A DNA stretch of 64,000 nt from CAYMKL01 sp964390805 (GTDB lineage: Bacteria > Chloroflexota > Anaerolineae > VGOG01): positions 3,092-67,091 of the forward strand of contig CAYMKL010000024.1 in assembly GCA_964390805.1 (NCBI GenBank), given 5' to 3'. Within the stretch, counting starts at the first letter, position 1. Each line of letters begins with the position of its first letter. The notes beneath the pieces were generated by a model, which had not been told where the DNA came from, did no database searches, and saw nothing but the letters and a program-made list of their open reading frames with translations. A program made the translations under genes and the position numbers. Below are positions 50,549-58,178 of this stretch, piece after piece.

Positions 50549-51679
50549 TCATTGGTGTTTGCATTTTGACGCTAGACGATATATTTCTTGAATAAGATGC
50601 CAGGTAGACATAGAATTCCGCGCTTCAAGCATATACCCACCTGGCACGTTGCCATATCCCTTTTTCACTGCCTCGATAAACAATCGCAATGGCTCCGCAT
50701 TTTGAGCCGCACCTGCAAACCGAATAGCTTCTGCTCTAATTTCCCGATCTACAAGGGTCTTAATCCTAACGAATTGACCATTTGGTAATTGGTGAGAGAT
50801 AGTCGCTGGTAGAGGTGTCCTCCTCGCTTGATCACGAGTTAGTGCTATCCTCGTGAAATCTTGGTCATAGAGTTCCACCTGTTCATATATGCTATTCTCT
50901 GGAGCATTGTAGGTAAAATCAAATGACAAAAGAATATCGGCGGGTAGCTCTATATATCCGACGGCTTCAGTTTCAAGTGGCGCAGTACCTAGCGGGCCTG
51001 GTTCATCATAGCTAAAGTGAACTGCGCCCTTCAAGTTTTCCGGAATTTTCGTGCCTGCAGCCTCAACAAGCCAAGCTGCTATGTCAAGCAAATGATAACC
51101 GCTATCAGCAACTACACCTCCACCCGATAGCTTTGGGTCTCGTCGCCAGCCTTTTAGACAATGCCTTGCTGCGAAGCGGCAGCGAATACGTTTTAGTTCG
51201 CCAAACTCGTACCTTTTAGTTACTGCTTTTAGCAAGTATTGAAAGGGATCTTCTAACCGCCGCTGTGTTCCCGTAAAAAGTAGAACTTTGTGCTTATCAG
51301 CTAACTCAATCAGTGTAGGAAGGTGGTCGTTCTTGGTAACAACAGGACGCTCTACATAAACATGGCATCCAGCTTTGATAGCCATTTTAGCCTCGTTAAA
51401 GTGAAGGGCGTTAGGGGTGGTCACTAGTACTGCCACAGGGTTATCCTTTTCAGAGCATGTTTTGCTACAAGCATCCTCGAAATTCGGTGTATGTGCTGGG
51501 ACTACCCAACTATTCTCTTCAAATGTAGGTCTGACCAGCTTTTCAAATTCCTCTTTCCCCACAGACGTTGTGACTGCAATCTTGATAACGTCTGGATATT
51601 GTCTCAGTAGTGGTATCACTGTGCGATTTCTTACCCACTGTCCAAAACCAGAGAGTATTGCAACGACAGGTTGCATCAT
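50549..51679 (-). CDS. Gfo/Idh/MocA-family NAD(P)-dependent oxidoreductase
   Basis: A 376-aa enzyme. The Rossmann part has VAILSGFGQW in place of the usual GxGxxG, and VLVTTPNALHFNEAKMAIKAG. The usual EKP is here VERPVV. The catalytic and substrate area reads DPKLSGGGVVADSGYHLLDI, with candidate acid/base His in the GYHLLDI motif. ATG 51679 follows GAGGAG. It is the first gene of the operon and lies 17 bp before the VOC gene. Members act on sugars, inositols or biliverdin; the unusual glycine motif makes cofactor use uncertain. Confidence 0.85.
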   Translation of the reverse strand: MMQPVVAILSGFGQWVRNRTVIPLLRQYPDVIKIAVTTSVGKEEFEKLVRPTFEENSWVVPAHTPNFEDACSKTCSEKDNPVAVLVTTPNALHFNEAKMAIKAGCHVYVERPVVTKNDHLPTLIELADKHKVLLFTGTQRRLEDPFQYLLKAVTKRYEFGELKRIRCRFAARHCLKGWRRDPKLSGGGVVADSGYHLLDIAAWLVEAAGTKIPENLKGAVHFSYDEPGPLGTAPLETEAVGYIELPADILLSFDFTYNAPENSIYEQVELYDQDFTRIALTRDQARRTPLPATISHQLPNGQFVRIKTLVDREIRAEAIRFAGAAQNAEPLRLFIEAVKKGYGNVPGGYMLEARNSMSTWHLIQEIYRLASKCKHQ

Positions 51680-51872
51680 TATCAAAACTCCTCATAGCTT
51701 ATTGCTATAACAGGTGCCGCTCGTTTGAGGCCGCCCAACTACTTGATGGACAGACAGCTTTTCTACCTAATCACCCAATAGGGTGCGGCTACCAGATTTC
51801 ATGCTACACTCATCGGTGAACCACAATGCGGGACAAACGCTGCGACGGTGCTACACTCCGATTTACGGGGCT

Positions 51873-51901
51873 ATCATATCACAGATTGAGACACTCGTCA
51901 A
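51873..51901 (-). promoter_or_regulatory. Strong promoter of the oxidoreductase-VOC-CHAT-VOC operon
   Basis: On the minus strand TTGACG (51901-51896) and TATGAT (51878-51873) have exact 17-bp spacing. The leader to ATG 51679 is about 185 nt and includes two GTGTAGCA copies (near 51810 and 51850). No terminator hairpin was found in it. Confidence 0.8.
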
Positions 51902-52217
51902 GTTCACGCATTCATTCACTGGAGGCGTTACCCTTGCAGTTGTAGTCGCTACTCGAGGCAATTACCTCCTAGCATGAGGTTCTACCGGCTGCCGATAACC
52001 GCATGACTGAACCCCAATAACCCGAAGGTGTTATCCAACATGTAGTAGAAACTCCTTGTCGCACCACTACACATTGGAGACAGAGCATGTCTGAAGTCCA
52101 ATTATGCGATTTATTCGACGGCGGTCAAAGGTCATGCTAGCACTATAATCATGTCAGGTCTGGCCAGACACGAAGATTCACGGATGTTGGCTCTATGCAC
52201 AAAGAGTGAACTCAGGT
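51902..52217. other. Gene-free A+T-rich intergenic segment
   Basis: About 320 bp between the operon promoter and the glycosyltransferase stop. All frames are broken by stops. No recognisable gene remnant, tRNA or clear terminator was seen. The base composition resembles the adjoining operon, so the left or right border of a transferred segment could lie here. Confidence 0.5.
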
Positions 52218-52976
52218 TCAATCAGCGTGAACATACATCCCCTGCCAGTCATTGAGTCGTACCTTGAGCAGTTCCCCTAACATCCTCAGAGAGTCCTTGA
52301 TGGGACTGACCCTGCTGCTGGCCATGTAGTACCAGTTGATGGGCACTTCAACGATGCGGTAACCTCGCTTCTGGGCGATGAACAGCACCTCCACGTCGAA
52401 GCCCCAGCCCTCCATGGTCTGGTGGGAGAAGATGTCGCGGGCCACCGGCCGGCGAAAGCACTTGAAGCCACACTGGGTATCCTGGAAGCCCGGCACGGTC
52501 AACAGGCGGACCAGGAAGTTGAACACGCGTCCCATCAGGTGGCGATAGGCGGGCTCGCCATAGCGTCGGGCTCCCTCCACCTCCCGCGAGGCGATGGCCA
52601 CGTCATAATCCTCCAGGGCCGGCGGGAGGAACTTGGCTACCTCCTCGATAGGCATGGAGAGATCGGTGTCGCACGTGAACAGGTACTCCCCCTGCGCAGC
52701 CAGTATGCCTAGCTTGACAGCCAGTCCTTTGCCCGGTCGCTCCTCTTTGATCAACGAAATGAAGGGATAGCGAGCCATGAACTCCTCGACCACGCCAGCG
52801 GTGTTATCATGGCTGGCATTCTCGACCACGATCACTTCGGCCTCGTAGTTCTGCTCCTCAAGGAAAGCCACGATCTTGTCCAGGCTTCCAGGCAACCGCA
52901 GTTCCTCGTTGTGAGCGGGTATAATTATCGAAAGAAGCGGCTCAGTTAGCGTGCTGTTTGTTTTCTTTCCTGTCAT
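52218..52976 (-). CDS. Family 2 glycosyltransferase, polyprenyl-phosphate (dolichyl-P-glucose/mannose) type
   Basis: A 252-aa enzyme likely moving a hexose from a nucleotide sugar to a polyprenyl phosphate. Motifs are LSIIIPAHNEELRL, VIVVENASHDNTAGV, RPGKGLAVKLGIL, CDTDLSMP (DxD) and TQCGFKCFRR. No C-terminal membrane segments are present. It starts after AGGTGTCTC. It lies downstream of rmlD and another GT2 gene on the same strand, so a surface glycan pathway is likely. Confidence 0.88.
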   Translation of the reverse strand: MTGKKTNSTLTEPLLSIIIPAHNEELRLPGSLDKIVAFLEEQNYEAEVIVVENASHDNTAGVVEEFMARYPFISLIKEERPGKGLAVKLGILAAQGEYLFTCDTDLSMPIEEVAKFLPPALEDYDVAIASREVEGARRYGEPAYRHLMGRVFNFLVRLLTVPGFQDTQCGFKCFRRPVARDIFSHQTMEGWGFDVEVLFIAQKRGYRIVEVPINWYYMASSRVSPIKDSLRMLGELLKVRLNDWQGMYVHAD

Positions 52977-53017
52977 GAGACACCTACCTCAGGAGAAGTT
53001 TCGGGTTTCCAGTGTCG

Positions 53018-53998
53018 TTAATGAGTCAATATTGACTCCAGATACTCATCGGCGACCCGCCTGCTGGCCTGCACGGCGCGGCGCTTGGCCAGCATCCGGG
53101 GCAGGCCCCACAACCCGGCCAGTTGTCCCCGCAGTCGGGCCTGGGCAGCCTCACCCCGCCAAGCCCTCAGCGCTTCCCAGGCGATGTCAATCTGGGCGCG
53201 GACAATCCGCCGCCAGTGTTTTTTCAGCAAGGTCGTCGGGTAGTCCTTGGCCACGACGTAGATGAAGTTGCGACCGCAATAATAGCTGGCTATCTTCCCA
53301 CCGCCAGTGGCGCTCAGCTTGTGGTAGACTATTGCCTTGGGAACGTAGACGCACTTCCAACCGGCTAATTGGGCTCGCCAGGCCAGGTCCACGTCCTCGC
53401 AGAAACAGAAGAAGTCCTCGTCGAAGAGGCCAACCTCATCCAGCACGGCCCGGCGATAGGCCGCAGCCACGCCCGCCGCTCCGAAGACGTATTCCTCGCG
53501 GTCGAACTGCCCCCCGTCCCGCTGCCAAACGCCGCGGTTGCCCGGCACGCCATCCACCCCATAGAAATCCCCAACCGTGTGGATGACGTCGCGCTGGTCG
53601 AATAGGAGCACCTTGGGAGTGGCCATCCCCGCCTCGGGATGGCGGGCCAGCCCCCCCGCCAACTCCTCCAGCCAGCGCGGATCCGCCTCAGCGTCGTTGT
53701 TGAATACCGCGATGATCTCACCCTGGCCCTCGCGGATGCCAGCGTTCACCCCACCAGCGAAGCCTCGGTTCTCTGGCAGGGCTACCACCCTCACCTCCGG
53801 GTAGCCCCTCTCCAGAAGCTCCAGCGAGCCATCGGTAGAGCCGTTGTCCACCACGATTACCTCGAAGTTGGAATAGCTCTGGCGGCGTAGGGAGTCCAGA
53901 CAGGTGGGGAGAAGGCTGACCCCATTCCAGTTGGGAACGATAACGGAAGCTGGACGTTTTACGTTTGACGTTTTACGTTTTACGTTCAAAGCAGGCAT
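53018..53998 (-). CDS. Family 2 glycosyltransferase, rhamnosyltransferase-like
   Basis: A 326-aa enzyme. The GT-A core has ASVIVPNWNGVSLLPTCL, VIVVDNGSTDGSLELL, NRGFAGGVNAGI, FNNDAEADPRWLEEL and FGAAGVAAAYRRAVL. FFCFCEDVDLAWRAQLAGWK is the ED..W motif of rhamnosyltransferase-type enzymes. The first residues (NVKRKTSNVKR) are encoded by an ACGTTTTACGTTTGACG repeat tract at 53950-53990, so the N-terminus has been extended by a simple repeat. It starts 2 bp after the rmlD stop. Confidence 0.88.
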   Translation of the reverse strand: MPALNVKRKTSNVKRPASVIVPNWNGVSLLPTCLDSLRRQSYSNFEVIVVDNGSTDGSLELLERGYPEVRVVALPENRGFAGGVNAGIREGQGEIIAVFNNDAEADPRWLEELAGGLARHPEAGMATPKVLLFDQRDVIHTVGDFYGVDGVPGNRGVWQRDGGQFDREEYVFGAAGVAAAYRRAVLDEVGLFDEDFFCFCEDVDLAWRAQLAGWKCVYVPKAIVYHKLSATGGGKIASYYCGRNFIYVVAKDYPTTLLKKHWRRIVRAQIDIAWEALRAWRGEAAQARLRGQLAGLWGLPRMLAKRRAVQASRRVADEYLESILTH

Positions 53999-53999
53999 C

Positions 54000-54839
54000 T
54001 CACTGCTCGGCGTTGAAATAGATTTTCAGAGCTTCTTCCCAGGGGCGCAGGGTGATTCCCAAAGCCGTAGCTGCGCAGAAGTTGCGGATCGGCGCGTACG
54101 GGGGAGGGGTGGAAGCACGGGCGTACTGGTCTGAGGTGATGGGATGAACGGGAACGTGCCCCCGCCCGGCAAGCTCCAGGATCTTGACGGCGAAGTCGTA
54201 GCGAGAACAGACACCCTCGTTGGTGAAGTGGTAGATGCCATAGTGATCTGTGCGGATCAGTTTGGCAATGGCCTCCGCCAGGTCTGGGGCGTAGGTGGGG
54301 GAGCTGACCTCGTCGCTGACCACCCGCAACTCACCCCGCTCGTCGGCAAGTTGGACCATCTTGGTCACGAAGTTGTTGCCACCTCGGGCATAGAGCCAGG
54401 CAATCCTCACAATGTAGAAGCGATTCAGTAGAATTCGAGTGAAAAACTCGCCAGCCAGCTTGGAGCGGCCATAGGCGTTGATGGGATTGGGCTGGTCGAA
54501 CTCTAGGTACGGCTCGCCCTTGGTTCCGTCGAAGACCTCGTTGGTGCTGACGTAGACCATAGCAGCGCCCCACCTTTGGCAGGCCAGAGCCACGTTCTGG
54601 GTGCCCAAGCCGTTGATTCGATAAGCTGCGTCGGGATCGCGCTCGCAGCCGTCCACGTTGGTCATGGCCGCGGCATGGATCACCACCTGGGGGGCGAAAT
54701 CGGCTATGGCCTGAGCGATGGCCTGTCTGTCGGTGATGTCGTGCTCCGGTAGATCCAAGCCGAAAAGGGTCTCTCCTTTTAGCACTTCTTGCAATGCTTT
54801 GCCCAGTTGCCCCTTGTGGCCTGTGATGATGATCCGCAT
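54000..54839 (-). CDS. rmlD: dTDP-4-dehydrorhamnose reductase
   Basis: A 279-aa extended short-chain dehydrogenase. The nucleotide site is IITGHKGQLGKAL, the substrate block HAAAMTNVDGCERD, and the catalytic Tyr-Lys pair is in NAYGRSKLAGE. DEVSSPTYAPDLAEAI and GIYHFTNEG follow. It forms dTDP-L-rhamnose for the glycosyltransferases downstream. rmlA, B and C are not in the window. ATG follows AGGAGGAGGAG and a consensus promoter. Confidence 0.9.
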   Translation of the reverse strand: MRIIITGHKGQLGKALQEVLKGETLFGLDLPEHDITDRQAIAQAIADFAPQVVIHAAAMTNVDGCERDPDAAYRINGLGTQNVALACQRWGAAMVYVSTNEVFDGTKGEPYLEFDQPNPINAYGRSKLAGEFFTRILLNRFYIVRIAWLYARGGNNFVTKMVQLADERGELRVVSDEVSSPTYAPDLAEAIAKLIRTDHYGIYHFTNEGVCSRYDFAVKILELAGRGHVPVHPITSDQYARASTPPPYAPIRNFCAATALGITLRPWEEALKIYFNAEQ

Positions 54840-54874
54840 CTCCTCCTCCTACGGTCGCTACTTCATTCACCCCA

Positions 54875-54903
54875 ATTATAGCAGCTTTCAGTAACTTGGG
54901 CAA
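54875..54903 (-). promoter_or_regulatory. Promoter of the rmlD-glycosyltransferase operon
   Basis: On the minus strand TTGCCC (54903-54898) and TATAAT (54880-54875) are 17 bp apart, about 35 bp before the rmlD ATG. Confidence 0.75.
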
Positions 54904-54926
54904 TCCTGACATTGAAGCAAACAAAA

Positions 54927-54953
54927 TCCGGCACCATTATACCTAGTGCCGGA
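54927..54953. promoter_or_regulatory. Perfect 8-bp inverted repeat upstream of the rmlD promoter
   Basis: TCCGGCAC (54927-54934) and GTGCCGGA (54946-54953) flank CATTATACCTA. It stands about 25 bp upstream of the -35 box and could be an upstream operator or a remnant terminator. Confidence 0.45.
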
Positions 54954-55056
54954 CAAGGTTTAACAGATTGGGAGCTGCTACTGTTATCGGCCGACGGTGG
55001 TTGAATTCCACACTACGCTGCTGACTAACCAGATGTTTGAAGTCGTCTTTCGCCAG

Positions 55057-55287
55057 TCAGGCAGTAACGTATGCTGGCGGCAGATCCAAGACGCGAACCC
55101 TCTGTAGGCGGGATCGAACCGGGGCCATCTCGGTGACTTCCATATACACTACCGGAATGAGGGCTTCATACTGGATGCGGAATTCAATGATTCTACCCCG
55201 CTCCTATACATGCCAATGACGGTAGCGATTCTCGTGTGCTGCATCCAGGTAGATCAAGAACTCCCTTTCACCCACGTAGTGTCCCCT
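55057..55287 (-). pseudogene. Decayed small gene, possible DUF7718-like remnant
   Basis: Read on the minus strand the frame gives GHYVGEREFLIYLDAAHENR, YRHWHV, then a TAG, ERGRIIEFRIQYEALIPV and further coding-like sequence to a TGA. The composition is protein-like and a single stop breaks it. No start codon is obvious. Similarity to small proteins with RHWH and QYE motifs is recalled only loosely. The region 54954-55467 otherwise has no gene. Confidence 0.4.
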
Positions 55288-55467
55288 GGCGTGTAGTCAC
55301 GATAAATTATACTCCATTTCCCCAATAATGCCAAGATTGTGTGCTTTGTTCAACATGAGAAGGAGAGTGTCTTTGCCTAAACTGCTGTCTTGTGGTAAAC
55401 TTGAAACGGCCCATGTCCTGGGAGCGTTCAAAGGATCACAGCCAAAGCCATGATTGGAGGTTACACC

Positions 55468-56232
55468 GTGCACTTCGACATTCTCACCCTTTTCCCCGAC
55501 ATCTTTGAGGGCGTTTTCAACGAGAGCATCGTGAAGCGGGCCAGGGAAGCGGGCCTGGTCTCGATAGCCGCCCACAACATCCGTGATTATGCCACCGACA
55601 AACACCGTATGACCGATGACACCCCTTACGGCGGCGGAGGGGGCATGATCATGAAGCCAGAACCCATCTTTCGCGCTGTGGAAGCGATTCTCGACTTGGA
55701 GGAAGGACAGGAGCCGGAGGCGCCGGTGATCCTGCTCAGCCCGCAGGGTCGCCCTTTCACCCAAGCAGTGGCCAGGGAACTCTCCAGGCATCCTCGCCTA
55801 GTTCTCATCTGTGGACACTACGAGGGAGTGGACGAGCGAGTACGCCAGTTTCTGGCCACTGACGAGATTTCCATCGGCGATTACGTTTTGACCGGCGGGG
55901 AGATCCCGGCCATGGTCATCGTGGATGCGGTGACGCGCCTGGAGCCCGGCGTGCTGGGCGATCCTGGCGCCACTTTCGAGGACTCCCACGCCGAGGGCCT
56001 GCTGGAGTATCCTCACTATACTCGCCCCTATGCCTTCCGTGGCTGGTCTGTGCCCGAGGTACTCCTCTCCGGCAATCACGCCGAGGTCATGCGCTGGCGG
56101 CGGCAAGAGGCCCTGCGCCGTACTTTTGAGCGCCGTCCCGACCTCTTGGCCAAGGCCTACTTGTCGCAGGCCGACCGAGAGTTCCTGCAGCGACTGGCAC
56201 AAGAGGAAGGGCTAGAGGAAGCCAAAGTTTGA
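55468..56232 (+). CDS. trmD: tRNA (guanine-N1-)-methyltransferase
   Basis: A 254-aa SPOUT enzyme methylating G37 of tRNA with S-adenosylmethionine. Conserved parts are FDILTLFPDIFEG, YGGGGGMIMKPEP, LICGHYEGVDERV, EISIGDYVLTGGE (the knot) and DSHAEGLLEYPHYTRP. GTG 55468 is chosen because GGAGG lies 7 bp upstream; an ATG at 55450 lacks a site. It is followed by rplS, the usual order in bacteria. Confidence 0.96.
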   Translation: MHFDILTLFPDIFEGVFNESIVKRAREAGLVSIAAHNIRDYATDKHRMTDDTPYGGGGGMIMKPEPIFRAVEAILDLEEGQEPEAPVILLSPQGRPFTQAVARELSRHPRLVLICGHYEGVDERVRQFLATDEISIGDYVLTGGEIPAMVIVDAVTRLEPGVLGDPGATFEDSHAEGLLEYPHYTRPYAFRGWSVPEVLLSGNHAEVMRWRRQEALRRTFERRPDLLAKAYLSQADREFLQRLAQEEGLEEAKV

Positions 56233-56233
56233 T

Positions 56234-56262
56234 TTGCCAATAACTAGGATTCGTGCTATAAT
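56234..56262 (+). promoter_or_regulatory. Promoter of rplS
   Basis: TTGCCA (56234-56239) and TATAAT (56257-56262) with 17-bp spacing lie just after the trmD stop, giving rplS its own transcript. Confidence 0.75.
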
Positions 56263-56281
56263 TTCCCACTGTAGTTGACGT

Positions 56282-56296
56282 GCCAACGAAGTTGGC
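56282..56296 (+). promoter_or_regulatory. Hairpin in the rplS leader
   Basis: GCCAAC-GAA-GTTGGC is a perfect 6-bp stem 18 bp upstream of the start codon and about 15 nt from the predicted transcript start. It may be a site for ribosomal-protein autoregulation. Confidence 0.45.
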
Positions 56297-56313
56297 TTCC
56301 AACCTAGCAAGGA

Positions 56314-56676
56314 ATGGTGAAAACAGTGGTAGATCTTGTACGCTCCGTTGAACAACAGTTTAAGCCCAATCCCGACGTACCCCAGCTCAGGCCGGGGGAC
56401 ACGGTGCGTGTGCATTTTCGTATCGTCGAAGGCGACCGGGAACGAACCCAGGTCTTCCAGGGTACAGTGCTGCGCTTGCGCAAAGGAGGCGTCAACGCCA
56501 ACTTCACAGTGCGGCGCATCGCCTCTCATGGCGTGGGGGTGGAGAGGACCTTTTTGCTGAGCTCTCCTCGGCTGGAAAAGGTTGAGGTCCTGCGCCACGC
56601 TCATGTGCGAAGAGCCCAGCTCTACTATCTCCGGGGCCGTAAGGGCAAAGCAGCCCGCTTGCGAGAGAAGCGCTAA
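56314..56676 (+). CDS. rplS: 50S ribosomal protein L19
   Basis: A 120-aa ribosomal protein at the 30S-50S interface. Sequences DTVRVHFRIVEGDRERTQVF, GTVLRLRKGG, FTVRRIASHGVGVERTF and VRRAQLYYLRGRKGKAARL are typical. The start is uncertain: ATG 56314 is very near the AAGGA site, and GTG 56317 or 56326 are also possible. A terminator follows directly. Confidence 0.95.
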   Translation: MVKTVVDLVRSVEQQFKPNPDVPQLRPGDTVRVHFRIVEGDRERTQVFQGTVLRLRKGGVNANFTVRRIASHGVGVERTFLLSSPRLEKVEVLRHAHVRRAQLYYLRGRKGKAARLREKR

Positions 56677-56686
56677 AGGGCGAAAC

Positions 56687-56723
56687 GCGGGGCGTGGACA
56701 CCAGTCTACGCCCCGCTTCTTTT
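56687..56723 (+). terminator. Terminator of rplS
   Basis: GCGGGGCGTGGAC (56687-56699) pairs with GTCTACGCCCCGC (56704-56716) with one G-U pair and a 4-nt loop, then TTCTTTT. Confidence 0.88.
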
Positions 56724-56739
56724 GAACCAATGTGGCGGG

Positions 56740-57375
56740 ATGACAGTGCAACAGCCGAATCTGCGGGAGGAGATGACGCTCTATGCCGAGGGCTATCGCC
56801 ATATCGCCGGGCTCGATGAGGCCGGGCGAGGCTCCTGGGCAGGCCCAGTGGTGGCAGGCGCTGTTATCCTACCTGTAGACCGACCTGACTTATTCCAAGC
56901 ACTGGACGGCGTCCGAGACTCCAAGCAACTCACCCCCCGACAGCGCGAGCGCCTATATGAAATCATCGAGTCCGTAGCCTCGGTTGTGGGAGTGGGAAGT
57001 GTGCCCCCGGATAAGATAGATAAGCTAGGCATCGTGCCCACCACCCGGCAAGCCATGGGTCTGGCCATCGCCCGATTGGCCCCGCCCCCCGATTTCCTCC
57101 TCGTAGATTACCTGAACTTGCCCGAGCTATCTATCCCCCAGAAGAGCATCACTCATGGCGATGCCCTGTCCATCTCGATAGCCGCTGCCTCTATTGTAGC
57201 AAAGGTCACTCGTGATAGGCTGATGGTCGAGTTGGATGCTCGGTATCCAGGATATGGCTTTGCCCGTCACAAAGGTTACGGCACTCGTCAGCACAGGGAG
57301 TCTCTTGTCAGCCTCGGTCCTTCTCCGATTCATCGGCTATCCTATGCTCCAATGAAGCTGATGCTACAGGAGTGA
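56740..57375 (+). CDS. rnhB: Ribonuclease HII
   Basis: A 211-aa enzyme cutting RNA in RNA-DNA hybrids. The catalytic DEAGRG motif is HIAGLDEAGRGSWAGPVVAG, with DSKQLTPRQRE, DALSISIAAASIVAKVTRD and YPGYGFARHKGYGT. Start candidates are ATG 56740 and ATG 56773; 56740 is preferred because the second has its GGAGGAG too close. It follows rplS, a common order. Confidence 0.94.
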   Translation: MTVQQPNLREEMTLYAEGYRHIAGLDEAGRGSWAGPVVAGAVILPVDRPDLFQALDGVRDSKQLTPRQRERLYEIIESVASVVGVGSVPPDKIDKLGIVPTTRQAMGLAIARLAPPPDFLLVDYLNLPELSIPQKSITHGDALSISIAAASIVAKVTRDRLMVELDARYPGYGFARHKGYGTRQHRESLVSLGPSPIHRLSYAPMKLMLQE

Positions 57376-57384
57376 GAATTTCCC

Positions 57385-58173
57385 ATGTTTGGGCACAGAA
57401 AACGAAAAAGAAAAAAGATCGGTCTAGCTCTGGGTGGGGGCTCGGTGAGGGGAGCCGCCCACCTGGGCGTGCTGGAGGTTTTGGAGCGAGAGGGCATCTG
57501 GCCTGACTACGTGGCCGGCGTTAGCGCGGGATCGGTCGTGGGGGCCGTGTACTGCGCGGGGCTGGATTTGGACGAGATAAAGCGCCTGGCACTGGGGCTC
57601 CATTGGAAAAAGCTGGGCCGGGTCACCCGCCCTCGTCTGGGTTTCCTCGACGGACGTCGGCTGGAGGAATATCTGGAGGAAGTCATCGGCCCTCTTCAGT
57701 TCGAGGAGTTGGAGATACCCTTTGCCGCCGTAGCTGTGGATATCGTGCGTGGGGAGGTAGTGGTGCTCAAAGAGGGACCAGTGGCTCCGTCCGTGCAGGC
57801 CAGTTGCGCCATACCAGGCATCTTCACGCCAGTGGAGAGGGGAGACCAAATACTAGTAGATGGGGGAGTGTTAAATAACCTGCCCGTGTCGGTCGCTCGG
57901 GACATGGGGGCCAACTATGTCATCGCCGTAGATTTGCTTCCCCCTACCATCTGGGGGGCAAGGCCCCGCAATCTATTTGAGATGTTCTACCTGTCTTTTT
58001 ATGCTTTATTGCGTGCTGCCCACAGCGAGGCTCCAGGGGCCGATTGCCTGATCGTCCCGGCCATCGGCAAGTTCAACTGGGTGGACTTCTCCCAGGTTGG
58101 AGCCCTGATCGAAAGGGGACGCCAAGCAGCCGAGGCCAAGATCGAGCAAATCAAGCAGGACCTGGAACTGTAG
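57385..58173 (+). CDS. Patatin-like phospholipase (RssA/YchK type)
   Basis: A 262-aa esterase with the Ser-Asp dyad. The oxyanion region is GLALGGGSVRGAAHLGVLEV, the nucleophile GVSAGS, and the Asp lies in DGGVLNNLPVSVARDMGA. A basic N-terminus (MFGHRKRKRKK) may aid membrane contact. It follows rnhB at 9 bp. The stop is 6 bp from the convergent recombinase gene, so the mobile element abuts it. Confidence 0.9.
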   Translation: MFGHRKRKRKKIGLALGGGSVRGAAHLGVLEVLEREGIWPDYVAGVSAGSVVGAVYCAGLDLDEIKRLALGLHWKKLGRVTRPRLGFLDGRRLEEYLEEVIGPLQFEELEIPFAAVAVDIVRGEVVVLKEGPVAPSVQASCAIPGIFTPVERGDQILVDGGVLNNLPVSVARDMGANYVIAVDLLPPTIWGARPRNLFEMFYLSFYALLRAAHSEAPGADCLIVPAIGKFNWVDFSQVGALIERGRQAAEAKIEQIKQDLEL

Positions 58174-58178
58174 GTTTG

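Noticed and set aside
55095..55125. A GGTTCGATCCC sequence on the minus strand resembling a tRNA T-arm
   Set aside because: Only three of five stem pairs form and there is no acceptor stem, anticodon arm or D-arm around it. It lies in a decayed coding frame.
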